Shown: positions 54,576-64,000, counted from the stretch's first letter. The stretch: 64,000 nucleotides of DNA from Pseudomonas brassicacearum (GCF_000585995.1 NZ_CP007410.1:2259430-2323429); one strand, 5' to 3'. Numbers and translations: made by a program. The notes: a model not told the origin generated them from the letters alone.

Positions 54576-55457
54576 TCAGGCCAGTTCGGCCACCAGGCGT
54601 TCGATCAAGGCGCGCACGCGCCGGGGCTGGACGCGGGCGGTCGGGTAGACGATTTGCAACTGCGTGCTGCCGGCGGTGAAGTCCGGGAACAACGCTACCA
54701 GCCGCCCACTCTCGAGGTCGTCACGCACATCCCAGATCGATTTGAGGCTGATGCCATGTCCGTCCAGGCACCACAGGCGCACCAGGCCGCCGTCATTGGC
54801 GATTCGCCGGCCCTGGACCGTCACCCGATGCACCTCACCGCCGCGGCTGAAGGTCCATTCCCGCGCGGTGTTGACGCCCAGGCGCATCACCAGGCATTCG
54901 TGCCGGGCCAGCTCGGCGGGATGCGTCGGTGTGCCGTGCCGCGCCAGATAAGCCGGCGCGGCACAGACCACGCGACGGTTTTCCCCCAGTGGCCTGACCC
55001 GCAGTGAGCTATCGGCCAGGGCGCCGTAGCGGATGGCGAAGTCGAACCCCTGGCTGACCAGGTCCACGTAGCCATCACCCAGGTTCAGATCGAGGCTGAC
55101 GCCGGGGTGCTCGTCGAGAAAGCGCGACAGGATCGGTTCGATGTACTGGCGGCCCAGGTCTTGCGGGGCACTCAGGCGGATCGGTCCGCTGAGGGTCTGG
55201 GTGCCAGCGTGGATGCTGCTGTGCAACTCACCGGCCTCGGCCAGCAGACGTCGGGCCCCTTCGACCAGCAGCCGGCCTTCGTCGGTCAGGCTGATCGCCC
55301 GGGTGGTGCGATTGAGCAGGCTGGCACCGTAATAGGTTTCCAGCGCAGCAAGCCGCTCCGAGACCGAGGCCGGGGACAAGCCTACCTCCCGACCAGCAGC
55401 AGACAAGCCGCCTTTTTCAACGATGAGCAGAAAAAGCTCGAGGTTTTTCAGGAACAT
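54576..55457 (-). CDS. LysR-family transcriptional regulator
   Basis: A 293-residue regulator of the CrgA/DmlR-like group. The helix-turn-helix is at about 1-60 (GGLSAAGREVGLSPASVSERLAALE) and the effector domain at about 90-290. It is divergent from a decayed deacetylase gene 118 bp away, whose loss may have left the regulator without its original target. The SnoaL-like gene downstream may be a remaining target. Confidence 0.9.
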   Translation of the reverse strand: MFLKNLELFLLIVEKGGLSAAGREVGLSPASVSERLAALETYYGASLLNRTTRAISLTDEGRLLVEGARRLLAEAGELHSSIHAGTQTLSGPIRLSAPQDLGRQYIEPILSRFLDEHPGVSLDLNLGDGYVDLVSQGFDFAIRYGALADSSLRVRPLGENRRVVCAAPAYLARHGTPTHPAELARHECLVMRLGVNTAREWTFSRGGEVHRVTVQGRRIANDGGLVRLWCLDGHGISLKSIWDVRDDLESGRLVALFPDFTAGSTQLQIVYPTARVQPRRVRALIERLVAELA

Positions 55458-55574
55458 TATTCGTTGGTTCCGAAATGTATTTTCATCAGTGGATCAATTA
55501 TCAGGAAACCCCGCAAGGTCTACCTTAAGCGCCTCAGACGAACACACCGCAGCGTTTAAATCAGGAGTCCTGCC

Positions 55575-55954
55575 ATGGCCATCCCCGAGGCACCCGATGC
55601 CACTCACAATCCCGAACGCAGGACCTTTCTGGCCCAGGCGAGCGCCAGCCTGCCCTGGCACGGGCGGCGCTGGAGTTCGCAATTTGCGATGAGCGGCGAA
55701 GAAGAACGTACGTTTTTGCGCCAGGCCGCGTAGAGGGTGCAGGAGCTCACCGGACAGCCCGTCACCGGCTACAACTGCAGGTGCGGGTCTGGGATGAGTT
55801 CCTGTGTCACGTCAAAAGCCACCCGGGCGTGGCGTTCATGCGCAAGGACGACATTGCCCGCTACACCCGGGCCGGCCCGCTGTCCTTGCGAGAGTCGCAA
55901 ACCTCTGAAACCTGTTCCATAACCCCGGGCCGCAGTGAGTTGCCCGGCCCTTGA
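55575..55954 (+). pseudogene. Remnant of a PuuE-like polysaccharide deacetylase
   Basis: A good start (AGGAG then ATG 55575) leads into a frame stopped by TAG at 55731. Reading on in frame gives QELTGQPVTGYNCRCG, the conserved EERxxxxxxxxxIxxLTGQxPxGYNCRCG block of PuuE-type deacetylases (the EEERTF part lies before the stop). A frame change near 55785 then gives VWDEFLCHVKSHPGVAFMRK, the usual C-terminus of the same family. About half of a 300-residue enzyme is missing between the two blocks. So it carries one nonsense codon plus an internal deletion. Confidence 0.75.
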
Positions 55955-55974
55955 TCGATACGAAGGAATCCACC

Positions 55975-56526
55975 ATGTCGTTATCATCCCTTGCCATGCC
56001 CGGCGGCTTGCGCCTGGCCGGTTTTCTCCTGACCCTGAGCCTGTCGCTGGGGGCTGCGGCCGCCCCCGATGCGCTCGTGCAGCCGCAAAGCCTGGTTGTC
56101 GACCGCAGCCTGTCCGAGCAGCAGGCGGCGTCGATGATTCTTGCGGCCCGGCGCTACGACACGTTCTGGCACACCGGCGACGAAGCGCTGGCCCGTGAAG
56201 CCCTTGCGCCAAACTTCATCGACAAGACGCCGCCCGCCGGGCGCAAGCAGGGCCCGGAGGGTCCGTTGCTGGCGTCGCGGGCCTTGCGCAGTGCCGTGCC
56301 GGATCTCAGTTGCGTCGTGGAACAGATGTTGGTGGCGGGGGATAGGGTGGTGGTGCACCTGCGCTTTCGTGGGCATTTCACCGGCACTTTTGACCAACGC
56401 AAGGGTGCGGGCCAGGCCGTGGAGTTCATCGCCACGGATATCTACCAGGTCGAGCAAGGCAAGATCGTCGCCAACTGGCACATCGAGGACAACTTGACCC
56501 TGTTCAAGCAACTGGGCGTCCTCTGA
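55975..56526 (+). CDS. SnoaL-like (NTF2-fold) exported protein
   Basis: A 183-residue protein with a signal peptide (ending near GAAAA-PDA). It is followed by a SnoaL-type NTF2 fold: RRYDTFWHTGDEALAREALA, FIDKTPPAGRKQGPEGPL, and later FIATDIYQVEQGKIVANWHIEDN. Such proteins include ester cyclases and many of unknown role. GAAGGA precedes ATG 55975. A terminator follows at 56532. Confidence 0.82.
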   Translation: MSLSSLAMPGGLRLAGFLLTLSLSLGAAAAPDALVQPQSLVVDRSLSEQQAASMILAARRYDTFWHTGDEALAREALAPNFIDKTPPAGRKQGPEGPLLASRALRSAVPDLSCVVEQMLVAGDRVVVHLRFRGHFTGTFDQRKGAGQAVEFIATDIYQVEQGKIVANWHIEDNLTLFKQLGVL

Positions 56527-56531
56527 CAGAC

Positions 56532-56558
56532 CGGCTCGCCACTGCGGCGAGCCGTTTT
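56532..56558 (+). terminator. Rho-independent terminator
   Basis: Stem CGGCTCGCC / GGCGAGCCG with a five-base loop and a TTTT tail, six bases after the SnoaL-like stop and before the convergent xthA end. Confidence 0.85.
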
Positions 56559-56566
56559 CTGGCGGG

Positions 56567-57379
56567 TCAGCTCAATTGCAACCAGATCGGCGCATGGTCC
56601 GAAGGTTTCTCCATGCCCCGCAGTTCATAGTCGACGCCGGCATCCTTGACCCGTGGTAGCAGGCCATGGGAAGTGAGGATCAAGTCGATGCGCAGGCCAC
56701 GCTTGGGCTCGTCTTCAAAACCGCGGCTGCGATAATCGAACCAGCTGAAACGGTCGGCGACGTCCGGGTTCAGGTGGCGGAAGCTGTCCACCAAGCCCCA
56801 GTTCTTCAGGCGGGCCATCCACTCGCGTTCTTCCGGCAGGAAGCTGCATTTACCGGTTTTCAGCCAGCGCTTCATGTTGTCCGGGCCGATGCCGATGTCG
56901 CAATCTTCCGGGGAAATGTTCACGTCGCCCATCACCACCACGGGCTGATCGTTGCTGAAGCGGCTTTCCAGCAGTTGCTGCAGATCGCTGTAGAAGCGTT
57001 CCTTGGCCGGGAATTTGGTCGGGTGATCGCGGCTTTCACCTTGTGGGAAATAACCGTTCATGATGGTCACCGGCACGCCGTTGGCATCGGCGAAGGTGCC
57101 CCAGATGAAGCGGCGCTGGGCGTCTTCGTCGTCGCCTTCGAAGCCTTTATACAGACTCAGCGGCGCCTGGCGGGAGAGCAGGGCGACGCCGTAGTGGCCT
57201 TTTTGCCCGTGGTAATGCACGTGGTAGCCCAGAGCCTGGATCTCGGCCAGGGGGAATTGTTCGTCGTGGACCTTGGTTTCCTGCAGGCCGATTACGTCCG
57301 GCTGATGTTTCTCGATCAGCGCCGCCAGCTGATGGGGACGGGCGCGCAGCCCATTGATGTTGAAGGAGACGATCTTCAT
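56567..57379 (-). CDS. xthA: Exodeoxyribonuclease III
   Basis: A 270-residue enzyme of the exonuclease III/AP endonuclease family. Motifs include [23 protein letters not shown] (metal Glu), [31 protein letters not shown] and the final SDHAPI with the catalytic His. It acts in base-excision repair at abasic sites. ATG 57379 gives the usual N-terminus. Confidence 0.95.
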   Translation of the reverse strand: MKIVSFNINGLRARPHQLAALIEKHQPDVIGLQETKVHDEQFPLAEIQALGYHVHYHGQKGHYGVALLSRQAPLSLYKGFEGDDEDAQRRFIWGTFADANGVPVTIMNGYFPQGESRDHPTKFPAKERFYSDLQQLLESRFSNDQPVVVMGDVNISPEDCDIGIGPDNMKRWLKTGKCSFLPEEREWMARLKNWGLVDSFRHLNPDVADRFSWFDYRSRGFEDEPKRGLRIDLILTSHGLLPRVKDAGVDYELRGMEKPSDHAPIWLQLS

Positions 57380-57556
57380 GGTCGGCAGTCCTGGCAAAAC
57401 TGCGATGCTAGCTGACATGTCGGAACTGAGCCAGCGTGGCAGTAGGACAAATGCGCTGCTAATGTCCTGTGGGTGTAGGAACGATCGCAACCCAATCGGG
57501 TTCGTACTCAATAAGAGCAGGGCCTCATCGAGCCTCGCCCCAGGAGATCTACCGTC

Positions 57557-58207
57557 ATGCCTGAAACCGCCACCGCCATTGCCGACATCCATATGCTCGA
57601 CAGCGGTTACTCCCGCGAAGCGCGTTCATTGCTGTACCAGGCTTATCGCCATGAGCCGACCTTCAGCTTCCTGTTCGAGTCCGAGCGGCCCGGTTATGAA
57701 CATCGGGTGCGGGCCACCGTACGCGAGCTGGTCAAGCAGCATTTTCTCCAGGACCTGCCGGCCATCGGCCTGCTGGTCAACGACCGTTTGATTGGCATCG
57801 CCCTGATCGCTCCACCGCAACGGCGACTGGGTATCACCGAAAGCTGGGCCTGGCGCCTGCGCATGGTGTTGAGCACCGGTTTTCGCTGCACCCGGCGCTA
57901 CCTGGATTACCACGCGGCGGTGGCGGCGTGCCTGCCGTCGGATGCGGTCCATGTGTTGCCGCTGCTGGGGGTTCATCCCCAGTTTCAGGGCCAACACTTT
58001 GGCGAACAGTTGCTCGAGGCGGTACACAACTGGTGTGCGGTGGACGAAAACTCCCAAGGCGTGGTGCTAGACACCGGTAACCCACGTTACCTGGAGTTTT
58101 ATAAACGCCAGGGCTACGAAGAAATCGGTGAGATTGCGGTAGGACCTGTCCGCGAACATGTGTTCTTTCACGCCAACCCCCAAGTCTTGCAAAGCGCAAC
58201 GGCGTAA
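57557..58207 (+). CDS. GNAT-family N-acetyltransferase
   Basis: A 216-residue protein with a GNAT fold: [17 protein letters not shown] (beta-4 region), [20 protein letters not shown] (motif A, acetyl-CoA P-loop) and [20 protein letters not shown] (motif B). AGGAG precedes ATG 57557. The substrate is unknown. Confidence 0.87.
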   Translation: MPETATAIADIHMLDSGYSREARSLLYQAYRHEPTFSFLFESERPGYEHRVRATVRELVKQHFLQDLPAIGLLVNDRLIGIALIAPPQRRLGITESWAWRLRMVLSTGFRCTRRYLDYHAAVAACLPSDAVHVLPLLGVHPQFQGQHFGEQLLEAVHNWCAVDENSQGVVLDTGNPRYLEFYKRQGYEEIGEIAVGPVREHVFFHANPQVLQSATA

Positions 58208-58272
58208 TCGGGCGAACTTTTGGGAAATGTCCGGCTCTATCAGGCTTCCAAGCCCGTGATAGCATCCGCGCC

Positions 58273-60000
58273 ATGAATTTCCCAGGACGAATGACCAGTG
58301 GCGCGCTCTTGCTGTCCCTCAGCTGCGCGGCGCTGGCACAAAGTGAATTGGATGTACGGGTCAAGCCGTCCAACGACGAACTCAAGGCCAATGTAGAAGG
58401 GTACATTGGCGGCGTGGGCGATCGTGACGAAGAGGCCTTGCTGCGCTTCAGTCGTGGCGCCGAGGAACAGGCGCGCAAAGCCGCCCAGGCCCTGGGCTAT
58501 TACCAGCCGCAGATCGACAGCGAGGTCAAGGGCGGCAAGGTCCCGCGCCTGGTGCTGACCATCGACCCCGGCGAGCCTGTGCACTTGCGCAATGTCACCG
58601 TGCGCATCGATGGCCCGGCGGCGTCCCTCAAGGCTTTTCGCGTACCTGATAACGCCGCCCTCAAGCCTGGTGCGGTGCTCAACCATGGCCGTTACGAGGA
58701 CGCCAAGCGACTGATCCAGAACCAGGCGTCGCGTTATGGTTTTTTCAGCGGGCGCTTCGTCAGCCAACAGTTAAGGGTTGATCCCCAGGCGGGTATCGCC
58801 GACATCGAGTTGATCTACGACAGCGGCCCGCGCTACACCTTGGGCCCTGTGCACTTCGAAGGCGACACCCCACTGGACGAAGACCTGCTGCAACGCATGG
58901 TGCCGTTCAAGGTGGGCACCGCGTACGACTCCGAACTGATTGCCGAGCTCAACCAGGACCTGCAGTCGAGCGGTTATTTCGAAGGTGTCCGAGTGGATGC
59001 GGCACCCACCGCCGCCACCGATAACGTGATCCCGGTGGCAGTCAAGCTCGACACCCGCAAGCCGCGCACCATGGGGCTGGGCCTGGGGTTCTCCACCGAC
59101 GTCGGCCCGCGGGCCAAGGCCAATTGGACGCGCCACTGGGTCAATGCCCAGGGTCACAGTTACGGCTGGGAGACGGAAGTGTCGGCGCCTCGGCAGAACG
59201 TCGGCCTGTGGTACGACGTGCCGTTGGACCCACCGCTGACCGACAAGCTGCGTTACGCCGGCGGTTATCAATATGAAGAACTGGCCGACACCGACAGCCT
59301 TAGCAAGCTGCTGACCGTGGGCCCGGAATGGCACAGCAAGTTGCCCAGCGGCTGGCAGCGGGTGGTGTCGCTCAAGTGGCAACGCGAGGAATACCGCCTC
59401 GGCGACGATGCGGGCTTGAGTACGTTGCTGATGCCCGGTGTCAGTTATTCCTACCTGCGCAGTGACAACCGCATCGACCCCCATAACGGCTATCGCCTGC
59501 AATTCGATGCCAAGGTGGCCAAGGAAGGGCTTGGGTCGGACAACAACCTTTTATATGGCACCGCCATGGTCAAGGGGCTGACCACGGTGTTCGACAAACA
59601 TCGTCTGCTGGCCCGGGCCCAGATTGGCGGCAGCGCCACCAATGGCTACAAATCCATTCCGCCGTCACTGCGCTTTTTTGCCGGTGGCGACCAGAGCGTG
59701 CGCGGTTACGACTACCAGAGCCTGTCGCCGGAAAACTCCGAAGGTGATCGCATCGGCGGTCGCTACATGGTCGCCGGCAGCCTCGAATACCAGTATTCAA
59801 TTGCGGAAAAATGGCGGGTGGCGACTTTTATCGACCAGGGTAACTCTTTCAATAGCCTTGAATTACCGAGCCTCAAGACCGGTGTGGGCGTCGGCGTGCG
59901 CTGGGTGTCGCCGGTGGGCCCGATCCGCCTCGACCTGGCCCATGCGATGGATGACGAAGGCGGCATTCGCTTGCACTTTTCCATGGGGCCCGAGCTGTGA
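58273..60000 (+). CDS. tamA: TamA, outer-membrane subunit of the translocation and assembly module
   Basis: A 575-residue Omp85-family protein. A signal peptide (ending near AALA-QSELD) is followed by three POTRA domains (about 22-265) and a 16-strand barrel (about 265-575). The conserved RFFAGGDQSVRGYDYQSL (the VRGF/Y motif on the L6 loop) and the C-terminal strand IRLHFSMGPEL are present. It works with TamB in moving proteins and lipids to the outer membrane. It overlaps tamB by four bases. Confidence 0.93.
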   Translation: MNFPGRMTSGALLLSLSCAALAQSELDVRVKPSNDELKANVEGYIGGVGDRDEEALLRFSRGAEEQARKAAQALGYYQPQIDSEVKGGKVPRLVLTIDPGEPVHLRNVTVRIDGPAASLKAFRVPDNAALKPGAVLNHGRYEDAKRLIQNQASRYGFFSGRFVSQQLRVDPQAGIADIELIYDSGPRYTLGPVHFEGDTPLDEDLLQRMVPFKVGTAYDSELIAELNQDLQSSGYFEGVRVDAAPTAATDNVIPVAVKLDTRKPRTMGLGLGFSTDVGPRAKANWTRHWVNAQGHSYGWETEVSAPRQNVGLWYDVPLDPPLTDKLRYAGGYQYEELADTDSLSKLLTVGPEWHSKLPSGWQRVVSLKWQREEYRLGDDAGLSTLLMPGVSYSYLRSDNRIDPHNGYRLQFDAKVAKEGLGSDNNLLYGTAMVKGLTTVFDKHRLLARAQIGGSATNGYKSIPPSLRFFAGGDQSVRGYDYQSLSPENSEGDRIGGRYMVAGSLEYQYSIAEKWRVATFIDQGNSFNSLELPSLKTGVGVGVRWVSPVGPIRLDLAHAMDDEGGIRLHFSMGPEL

Positions 60001-63000
60001 CGCGTGGTTTGAAGATAACGCTGCTGGCGCTCGCCGGGTTGCTGGTGGCGCTCGTACTGGCCTTGAGCGTTGTGCTGGGCACAGCGTTCGGCAGCCGCTG
60101 GGCCCTCGGCCTGGTGCCAGGGCTGAACGTGGAGAATTTCCAGGGGCGGCTGGGTGGGCAGTGGAGCGCCGATCATCTGCTGTGGCAGCAGGACAGCAGC
60201 CGGGTGGAGCTGGATCGAGTGATTTTCGCCTGGTCGCCGCTGTGCCTGACGCGCATGACCCTGTGCATCGAACAGCTCAAGGCCGACAAAGTCAGCCTGC
60301 AATTGCCTCCGTCTGCCGATGAGCCCAGCAGCGGGCCGATCACCTTGCCGGACCTGGACTTGCCGGTCGCCATTGAATTGGGCGAGGTGCAGATTGGCAG
60401 CCTGTTGTTCAACGGCAGCGAACAGCTCAAGGGCTTGCAACTGGCCGCTCATTGGACCGCCCAGGGCCTGCAGATCGACTCGGTGCAATTGCAGCGCGAC
60501 GAACTGAGCCTGAAGTTGTCCGGGTTGCTGAAACCGGGCGGTGACTGGCCCTTGCACGCCGAGGGGCAGCTCACTTTGCCGGCACCGGGCGCCACGCCCT
60601 GGCGGCTGGACCTGAAAGTGGACGGTGATCTGCTCAGGACCCTCCATCTCAACGCCGACAGCAGCGGCTACCTGCAAGGCCGATTGATCGGTGAGCTGCA
60701 ACCCTTGGCGGACAACCTGCCGGCCAAGGTGCGCATCACCGCCGACGGCTTCAAGGCCAGCGCCGACCTGCCGGAGACCTTGGTGCTCAATCAGCTGGAA
60801 CTGACCGGCGAAGGCGATCTGAAAAACGGCTATCAACTGCTCGGCAAGGCCACGCTGCCCGCCGAGAAAGGCCCGGTGGGGTTGTCGCTACAAGGCAAGG
60901 TGGATGCCAACGGAGCCCAGATCGCCGGCCTGGACCTTAATGCCGATGACCAGCAAAGCCTCAAGCTCACCGGTCAGTTGGACTGGCGCGAAGGCCTGAG
61001 CGCCGAAGCGAAAATCGCCTGGCTGGATTTCCCCTGGCATCGCCTCTATCCGCTGATCGACGAGCCGCAGGTCACGCTGCGCAGCTTCAACGGCGAGGTG
61101 TCCTATACCGACGGCAAATACCTGGGCAATTTCCAGGCTGCGCTGGATGGACCGGCCGGAGCTTTCAGCCTGGACAGCCCGTTCAGCGGCGACCTGACGC
61201 AGATCTTCTTGCCGCAGCTCAAGCTCGCAGCCGGGCAGGGCAAGGCTGAAGGGCACCTGAACTTGCAGTTCGCCGACGGCATCGCCTGGGACACGGCGCT
61301 GCAACTGTCGGCGATCAACCCGGCGTACTGGCTTGGCGAGCTCCCCGGCGCCCTGGCCGGGCCGTTGCGCAGCAAGGGCTCGATGAAAAACGACAGCCTT
61401 GCCCTCGATGCTGACCTGGACCTCAAGGGCAAGCTGCGCGGCCAACCGGCGTTGTTCCAGGCCAAGGCCAGCGGCGCCGGTGAGCAGTGGAACCTTAGTG
61501 CGCTGGATATCCGCCTGGGGGATAACCGCATCAACGGCACCGGCAGCCTGCAACAGAAACTCAGCGGCCAGATCGACATCAAGCTCGCGCGCCTGGCCCA
61601 GCTCTGGCCGCAATTGCGCGGCCAAGTCATGGGCCGTGTCGATGTCGCCGGGACGCTGAAGGCGCCCCAAGGCAAGCTCGGCCTGCAAGGTTCGCAACTG
61701 GCGTTCCAGGACAATCGTCTGCAAAGCCTGAACCTGGACGCGACCCTCGACAGCGCGCAGCGCGGCAAGGTCGATCTCAAGGCCAGCGATATCCGCGTCG
61801 GCGAAACCTCATTGGGCGTCCTGACGGTCAGCGGCCAGGGCGACATCAAGCAGCAAAGGTTGAACCTGGACCTGCAAGGGCCGCAACTCGACACGACTCT
61901 GGTGTTCGATGGCGCGCTCGACCAAGGCAACTGGCGCGGGCGCCTGGCCAGCGGTGACGTGCAGGCTGGCGGGCAAGCGTGGCGCTTGCAGGCCCCGGCG
62001 AAACTGGAGCGCCTGGCCAATGGCACGCTCAACGTTGGTGCCCATTGTTGGCGTTCCGGCCAGGCCAGCCTGTGTGGCGAAGACCAACGCCTGATGCCGG
62101 AGCCGAAGCTGCGTTATCACCTAAAGCAATTCCCCATCGAAAGCCTGGCCCAGTGGATGCCCAAGGATTTTGCCTGGCAGGGCCAGCTCAACGCTGAGCT
62201 GCAATTGGATCTGCCGGCCAGCGGCCCGAACGGCCGGATCCTGGTGGACGCCAGCAGCGGCACTTTGAGGATCCGGGACAAGGACCGCGACAAGGCGCAG
62301 TGGCTGGACTTTCCGTACCAGACCTTGACCCTCGACAGCCGCCTGACCCCCACGCGCATCGACACCCAGCTGAATTTCGTCGGCGCCAAGCTGGGCGAGC
62401 TGATGCTCCAGGCGCAGATCAACCCGCTGCCGGCCAGCAAGCCATTGAGTGGTTCGTTCCGCCTGACGGGCCTGGACCTGTCGGTGGCCCGGCCGTTCCT
62501 GCCGATGGTGGAAACCCTCGCCGGCCATCTGAGCGGCAGCGGCACATTGTCCGGTGGTTTGCTGACGCCCCGGGTCAACGGCAACCTGATGCTCAGCGAC
62601 GGCGAAGTGTCTGGCCCGGAACTGCCCATCAGCCTTGAAGCCTTGCAGGTGCGGGCAATGATTACCGGCGAAGCGGTGCAACTCAACGGTGACTGGAAAA
62701 GTGGCAAGAGCGGGCAGGGTAGCCTGAGCGGACGGATCGCCTGGGACGAGGCGCTGACCATGGACCTGGCCCTCAAGGGTTCGCAATTGCCGGTCACTGT
62801 CGAACCCTATGCGATGCTGGACGTGGCGCCGGATCTTCATATCACGATGCAGGGCGAGCGGCTCTCCATTGCCGGCAAGGTCCTGGTGCCCAAGGGCGAA
62901 ATCACCGTCCGCGAATTGCCGCCGTCTACCGTCAAGGTGTCGGATGACACGGTGATCGTGGGTCACCAGACCGAAGAGGGCAAGACGCCGCTGGCCATGG

Positions 63001-63683
63001 CGATGGACATCGACGTGATCGTCGGCCAGGAGAAGCTCGCGTTTTCCGGGTTTGGGCTGACGGCCAACGTGCAGGGGCAAGTCCACATCGGCGACAACAT
63101 GGACACCCGCGGCGAACTCTGGCTCAACGACGGCCGCTACCGGGCCTATGGGCAACGGCTGACGGTGCGCCGGGCCCGGCTGCTGTTCGCCGGGCCCATC
63201 GACCAGCCCTATCTGGACATCGAAGCGATCCGCCAGACCGACGACGTAATTGCCGGTATCCGCTTGAGCGGCAGCGCCGAACAGCCGACCACGCAAATCT
63301 TCTCGGAACCGGCCATGAGCCAGGAACAGGCTTTGTCCTACCTGGTGCTGGGCCGGCCGCTGAGCACCACGGGCGAGGACAACAACATGCTCGCCCAAGC
63401 CGCCTTGGGCCTGGGGTTGATGGGCAGCTCGGGCGTGACCACCAGCCTGGCCAGCAACCTGGGGATCGAGGACTTCCAGCTCGACACCCAGGGCAGCGGC
63501 GACACCACCAGCGTGGTGGCCAGCGGCAACCTCTCGGAAAAACTCAGCCTACGCTATGGCGTCGGCGTGTTCGAACCGGCCAACACCATTGCCCTGCGCT
63601 ACAAGCTGAGCAAGAAGGTCTACCTCGAAGCCGCCAGCGGCGTCGCCAGCTCCCTGGATATCTTCTATAAGCGCGATTTCTGA
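59997..63683 (+). CDS. tamB: TamB, inner-membrane-anchored subunit of the translocation and assembly module
   Basis: A 1228-residue protein. The GTG start at 59997 overlaps the tamA stop (GTGA). An N-terminal membrane anchor (ITLLALAGLLVALVLALSVV) is followed by a long AsmA-like beta-taco region and the C-terminal DUF490 domain. The end (SLRYGVGVFEPANTIALRYK) contacts TamA. It spans the periplasm. Confidence 0.93.
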   Translation: MTRGLKITLLALAGLLVALVLALSVVLGTAFGSRWALGLVPGLNVENFQGRLGGQWSADHLLWQQDSSRVELDRVIFAWSPLCLTRMTLCIEQLKADKVSLQLPPSADEPSSGPITLPDLDLPVAIELGEVQIGSLLFNGSEQLKGLQLAAHWTAQGLQIDSVQLQRDELSLKLSGLLKPGGDWPLHAEGQLTLPAPGATPWRLDLKVDGDLLRTLHLNADSSGYLQGRLIGELQPLADNLPAKVRITADGFKASADLPETLVLNQLELTGEGDLKNGYQLLGKATLPAEKGPVGLSLQGKVDANGAQIAGLDLNADDQQSLKLTGQLDWREGLSAEAKIAWLDFPWHRLYPLIDEPQVTLRSFNGEVSYTDGKYLGNFQAALDGPAGAFSLDSPFSGDLTQIFLPQLKLAAGQGKAEGHLNLQFADGIAWDTALQLSAINPAYWLGELPGALAGPLRSKGSMKNDSLALDADLDLKGKLRGQPALFQAKASGAGEQWNLSALDIRLGDNRINGTGSLQQKLSGQIDIKLARLAQLWPQLRGQVMGRVDVAGTLKAPQGKLGLQGSQLAFQDNRLQSLNLDATLDSAQRGKVDLKASDIRVGETSLGVLTVSGQGDIKQQRLNLDLQGPQLDTTLVFDGALDQGNWRGRLASGDVQAGGQAWRLQAPAKLERLANGTLNVGAHCWRSGQASLCGEDQRLMPEPKLRYHLKQFPIESLAQWMPKDFAWQGQLNAELQLDLPASGPNGRILVDASSGTLRIRDKDRDKAQWLDFPYQTLTLDSRLTPTRIDTQLNFVGAKLGELMLQAQINPLPASKPLSGSFRLTGLDLSVARPFLPMVETLAGHLSGSGTLSGGLLTPRVNGNLMLSDGEVSGPELPISLEALQVRAMITGEAVQLNGDWKSGKSGQGSLSGRIAWDEALTMDLALKGSQLPVTVEPYAMLDVAPDLHITMQGERLSIAGKVLVPKGEITVRELPPSTVKVSDDTVIVGHQTEEGKTPLAMAMDIDVIVGQEKLAFSGFGLTANVQGQVHIGDNMDTRGELWLNDGRYRAYGQRLTVRRARLLFAGPIDQPYLDIEAIRQTDDVIAGIRLSGSAEQPTTQIFSEPAMSQEQALSYLVLGRPLSTTGEDNNMLAQAALGLGLMGSSGVTTSLASNLGIEDFQLDTQGSGDTTSVVASGNLSEKLSLRYGVGVFEPANTIALRYKLSKKVYLEAASGVASSLDIFYKRDF

Positions 63684-63717
63684 AGCCTTCCCAAAATCCC
63701 ATGTAAGGCCAATCCCC

Positions 63718-63807
63718 TGTGGGAGCGAGCTTGCTCGCGATAGAGGCGTGTCAGTCAACAACGATGTTGAATGTCATACCGCTATCGCGAGCAAGCTCGC
63801 TCCCACA
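63718..63807. repeat. REP pair (REPIN), class GTGGGAGC
   Basis: TGTGGGAGCGAGCTTGCTCG at the left and CGAGCAAGCTCGCTCCCACA at the right, with GCGATAG / CTATCGC inner flanks. It lies between tamB and the marR-like gene. Confidence 0.88.
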
Positions 63808-63867
63808 TTTGCTTCCCCACAGATTTTCTGCGTTTGTCTGTTAGTGCATAGCAACCTATCTATTTGT

Positions 63868-63922
63868 TTGACATTTGCTGCCTAAGCAGTAATATCTCGA
63901 CATACATTCACTGCCTAGGCAG
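63868..63922 (+). promoter_or_regulatory. Promoter with two MarR-type operators
   Basis: TTGACA (63868-63873), 16 bases, then TAATAT (63890-63895). A palindrome CTGCCTAAGCAG (63878-63889) sits in the spacer, and a perfect copy CTGCCTAGGCAG lies at 63911-63922, 33 bp downstream (about three helical turns). This layout fits repression by the gene's own product. Confidence 0.75.
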
Positions 63923-63936
63923 CAAACGGTGGTCAG

Positions 63937-64000
63937 ATGAAGCATTTCACCCCAGACAATTTCCACAATTGCCAGCTCGGCATGCTGCTCGGCCGCGCTG
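63937..64000 (+). CDS. MarR-family regulator, N-terminus only
   Basis: The first 21 codons are present (MKHFTPDNFHNCQLGMLLGR...), cut by the right edge. The start resembles MarR regulators that precede multidrug efflux operons in Pseudomonas. The paired palindromes in its promoter support autorepression. The identification is tentative because so little is visible. Confidence 0.6.
   Translation, partial: MKHFTPDNFHNCQLGMLLGRA

Noticed and set aside
1..64000. tRNA, rRNA, insertion sequences, prophage or defence islands
   Set aside because: I looked for tRNA-like cloverleafs, transposase or integrase motifs and phage structural genes and saw none I could support.

Overview
The window looks like chromosomal DNA of a fluorescent Pseudomonas (P. 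fluorescens group). The evidence is the coding style, the gene families, and many copies of the Pseudomonas REP palindrome with core GTGGGAGCGAGC...GCTCGCGA. No rRNA, tRNA, insertion sequence, prophage or CRISPR array was seen. The species is not determined.

Layout. 1-8800 is a run of small unrelated units: a cut LysR regulator divergent from a PACE efflux protein, several small proteins, a small RSH-type HD hydrolase, a delta-60 repeat protein, an AzlCD amino-acid exporter, an MFS transporter and a CigR-like protein. 8900-17120 is a glycerol-type ABC uptake operon (glpSTPQUV order) divergent from an AcoR-like sigma-54 activator. A -24/-12 promoter and a cluster of TTGTTCA repeats lie between them. 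17252-19365 is a tandem array of sixteen 135-bp units, each holding an inverted REP pair. It is open in several frames on both strands but is very probably non-coding.

19400-37840 (minus strand) holds an alpha/beta hydrolase and then a Wzx/Wzy-type exopolysaccharide operon. In transcription order it reads: UDP-glucose dehydrogenase, UDP-glucuronate epimerase, lipid-linked sugar transferase, degenerate CpsD-like ATPase, Wza-like lipoprotein, GumC/Wzc-like chain-length protein, glycosyltransferase 4, Wzy/ligase, two glycosyltransferases 2, deacetylase, Wzx flippase, exported glycosidase-like protein, a frameshifted GNAT gene and a FemAB-like acyltransferase. Most of the genes overlap by 4 bases. 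A membrane sulfatase-fold gene is divergent from the operon head.

40000-50980 contains an Att-type ABC/FtsX/lipocalin unit, two small hydrophilic proteins, an orphan Hcp flanked by two related hairpins, an HglS-type 2-oxoadipate dioxygenase, a Baeyer-Villiger-type monooxygenase with a serine hydrolase, and a MASE2-GGDEF diguanylate cyclase. 51000-64000 contains a carboxypeptidase G2-like M20 peptidase, a structured repeat leading into a DUF6124-like tail, a PstS-OmpA fusion, a LysR gene divergent from a decayed deacetylase, a SnoaL-like protein, exonuclease III, a GNAT protein, TamA-TamB and the first codons of an autoregulated MarR-type gene.

The most notable signals are the 135-bp REP array, the G7-tract frameshift in the exopolysaccharide operon, the complementary loss of ABC motifs in GlpS and GlpT, the sigma-54 control region of the glp operon, the missing Walker A lysine in the CpsD-like protein, and the paired MarR operators at the right edge. 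I did not find a convincing new defence or mobile system.
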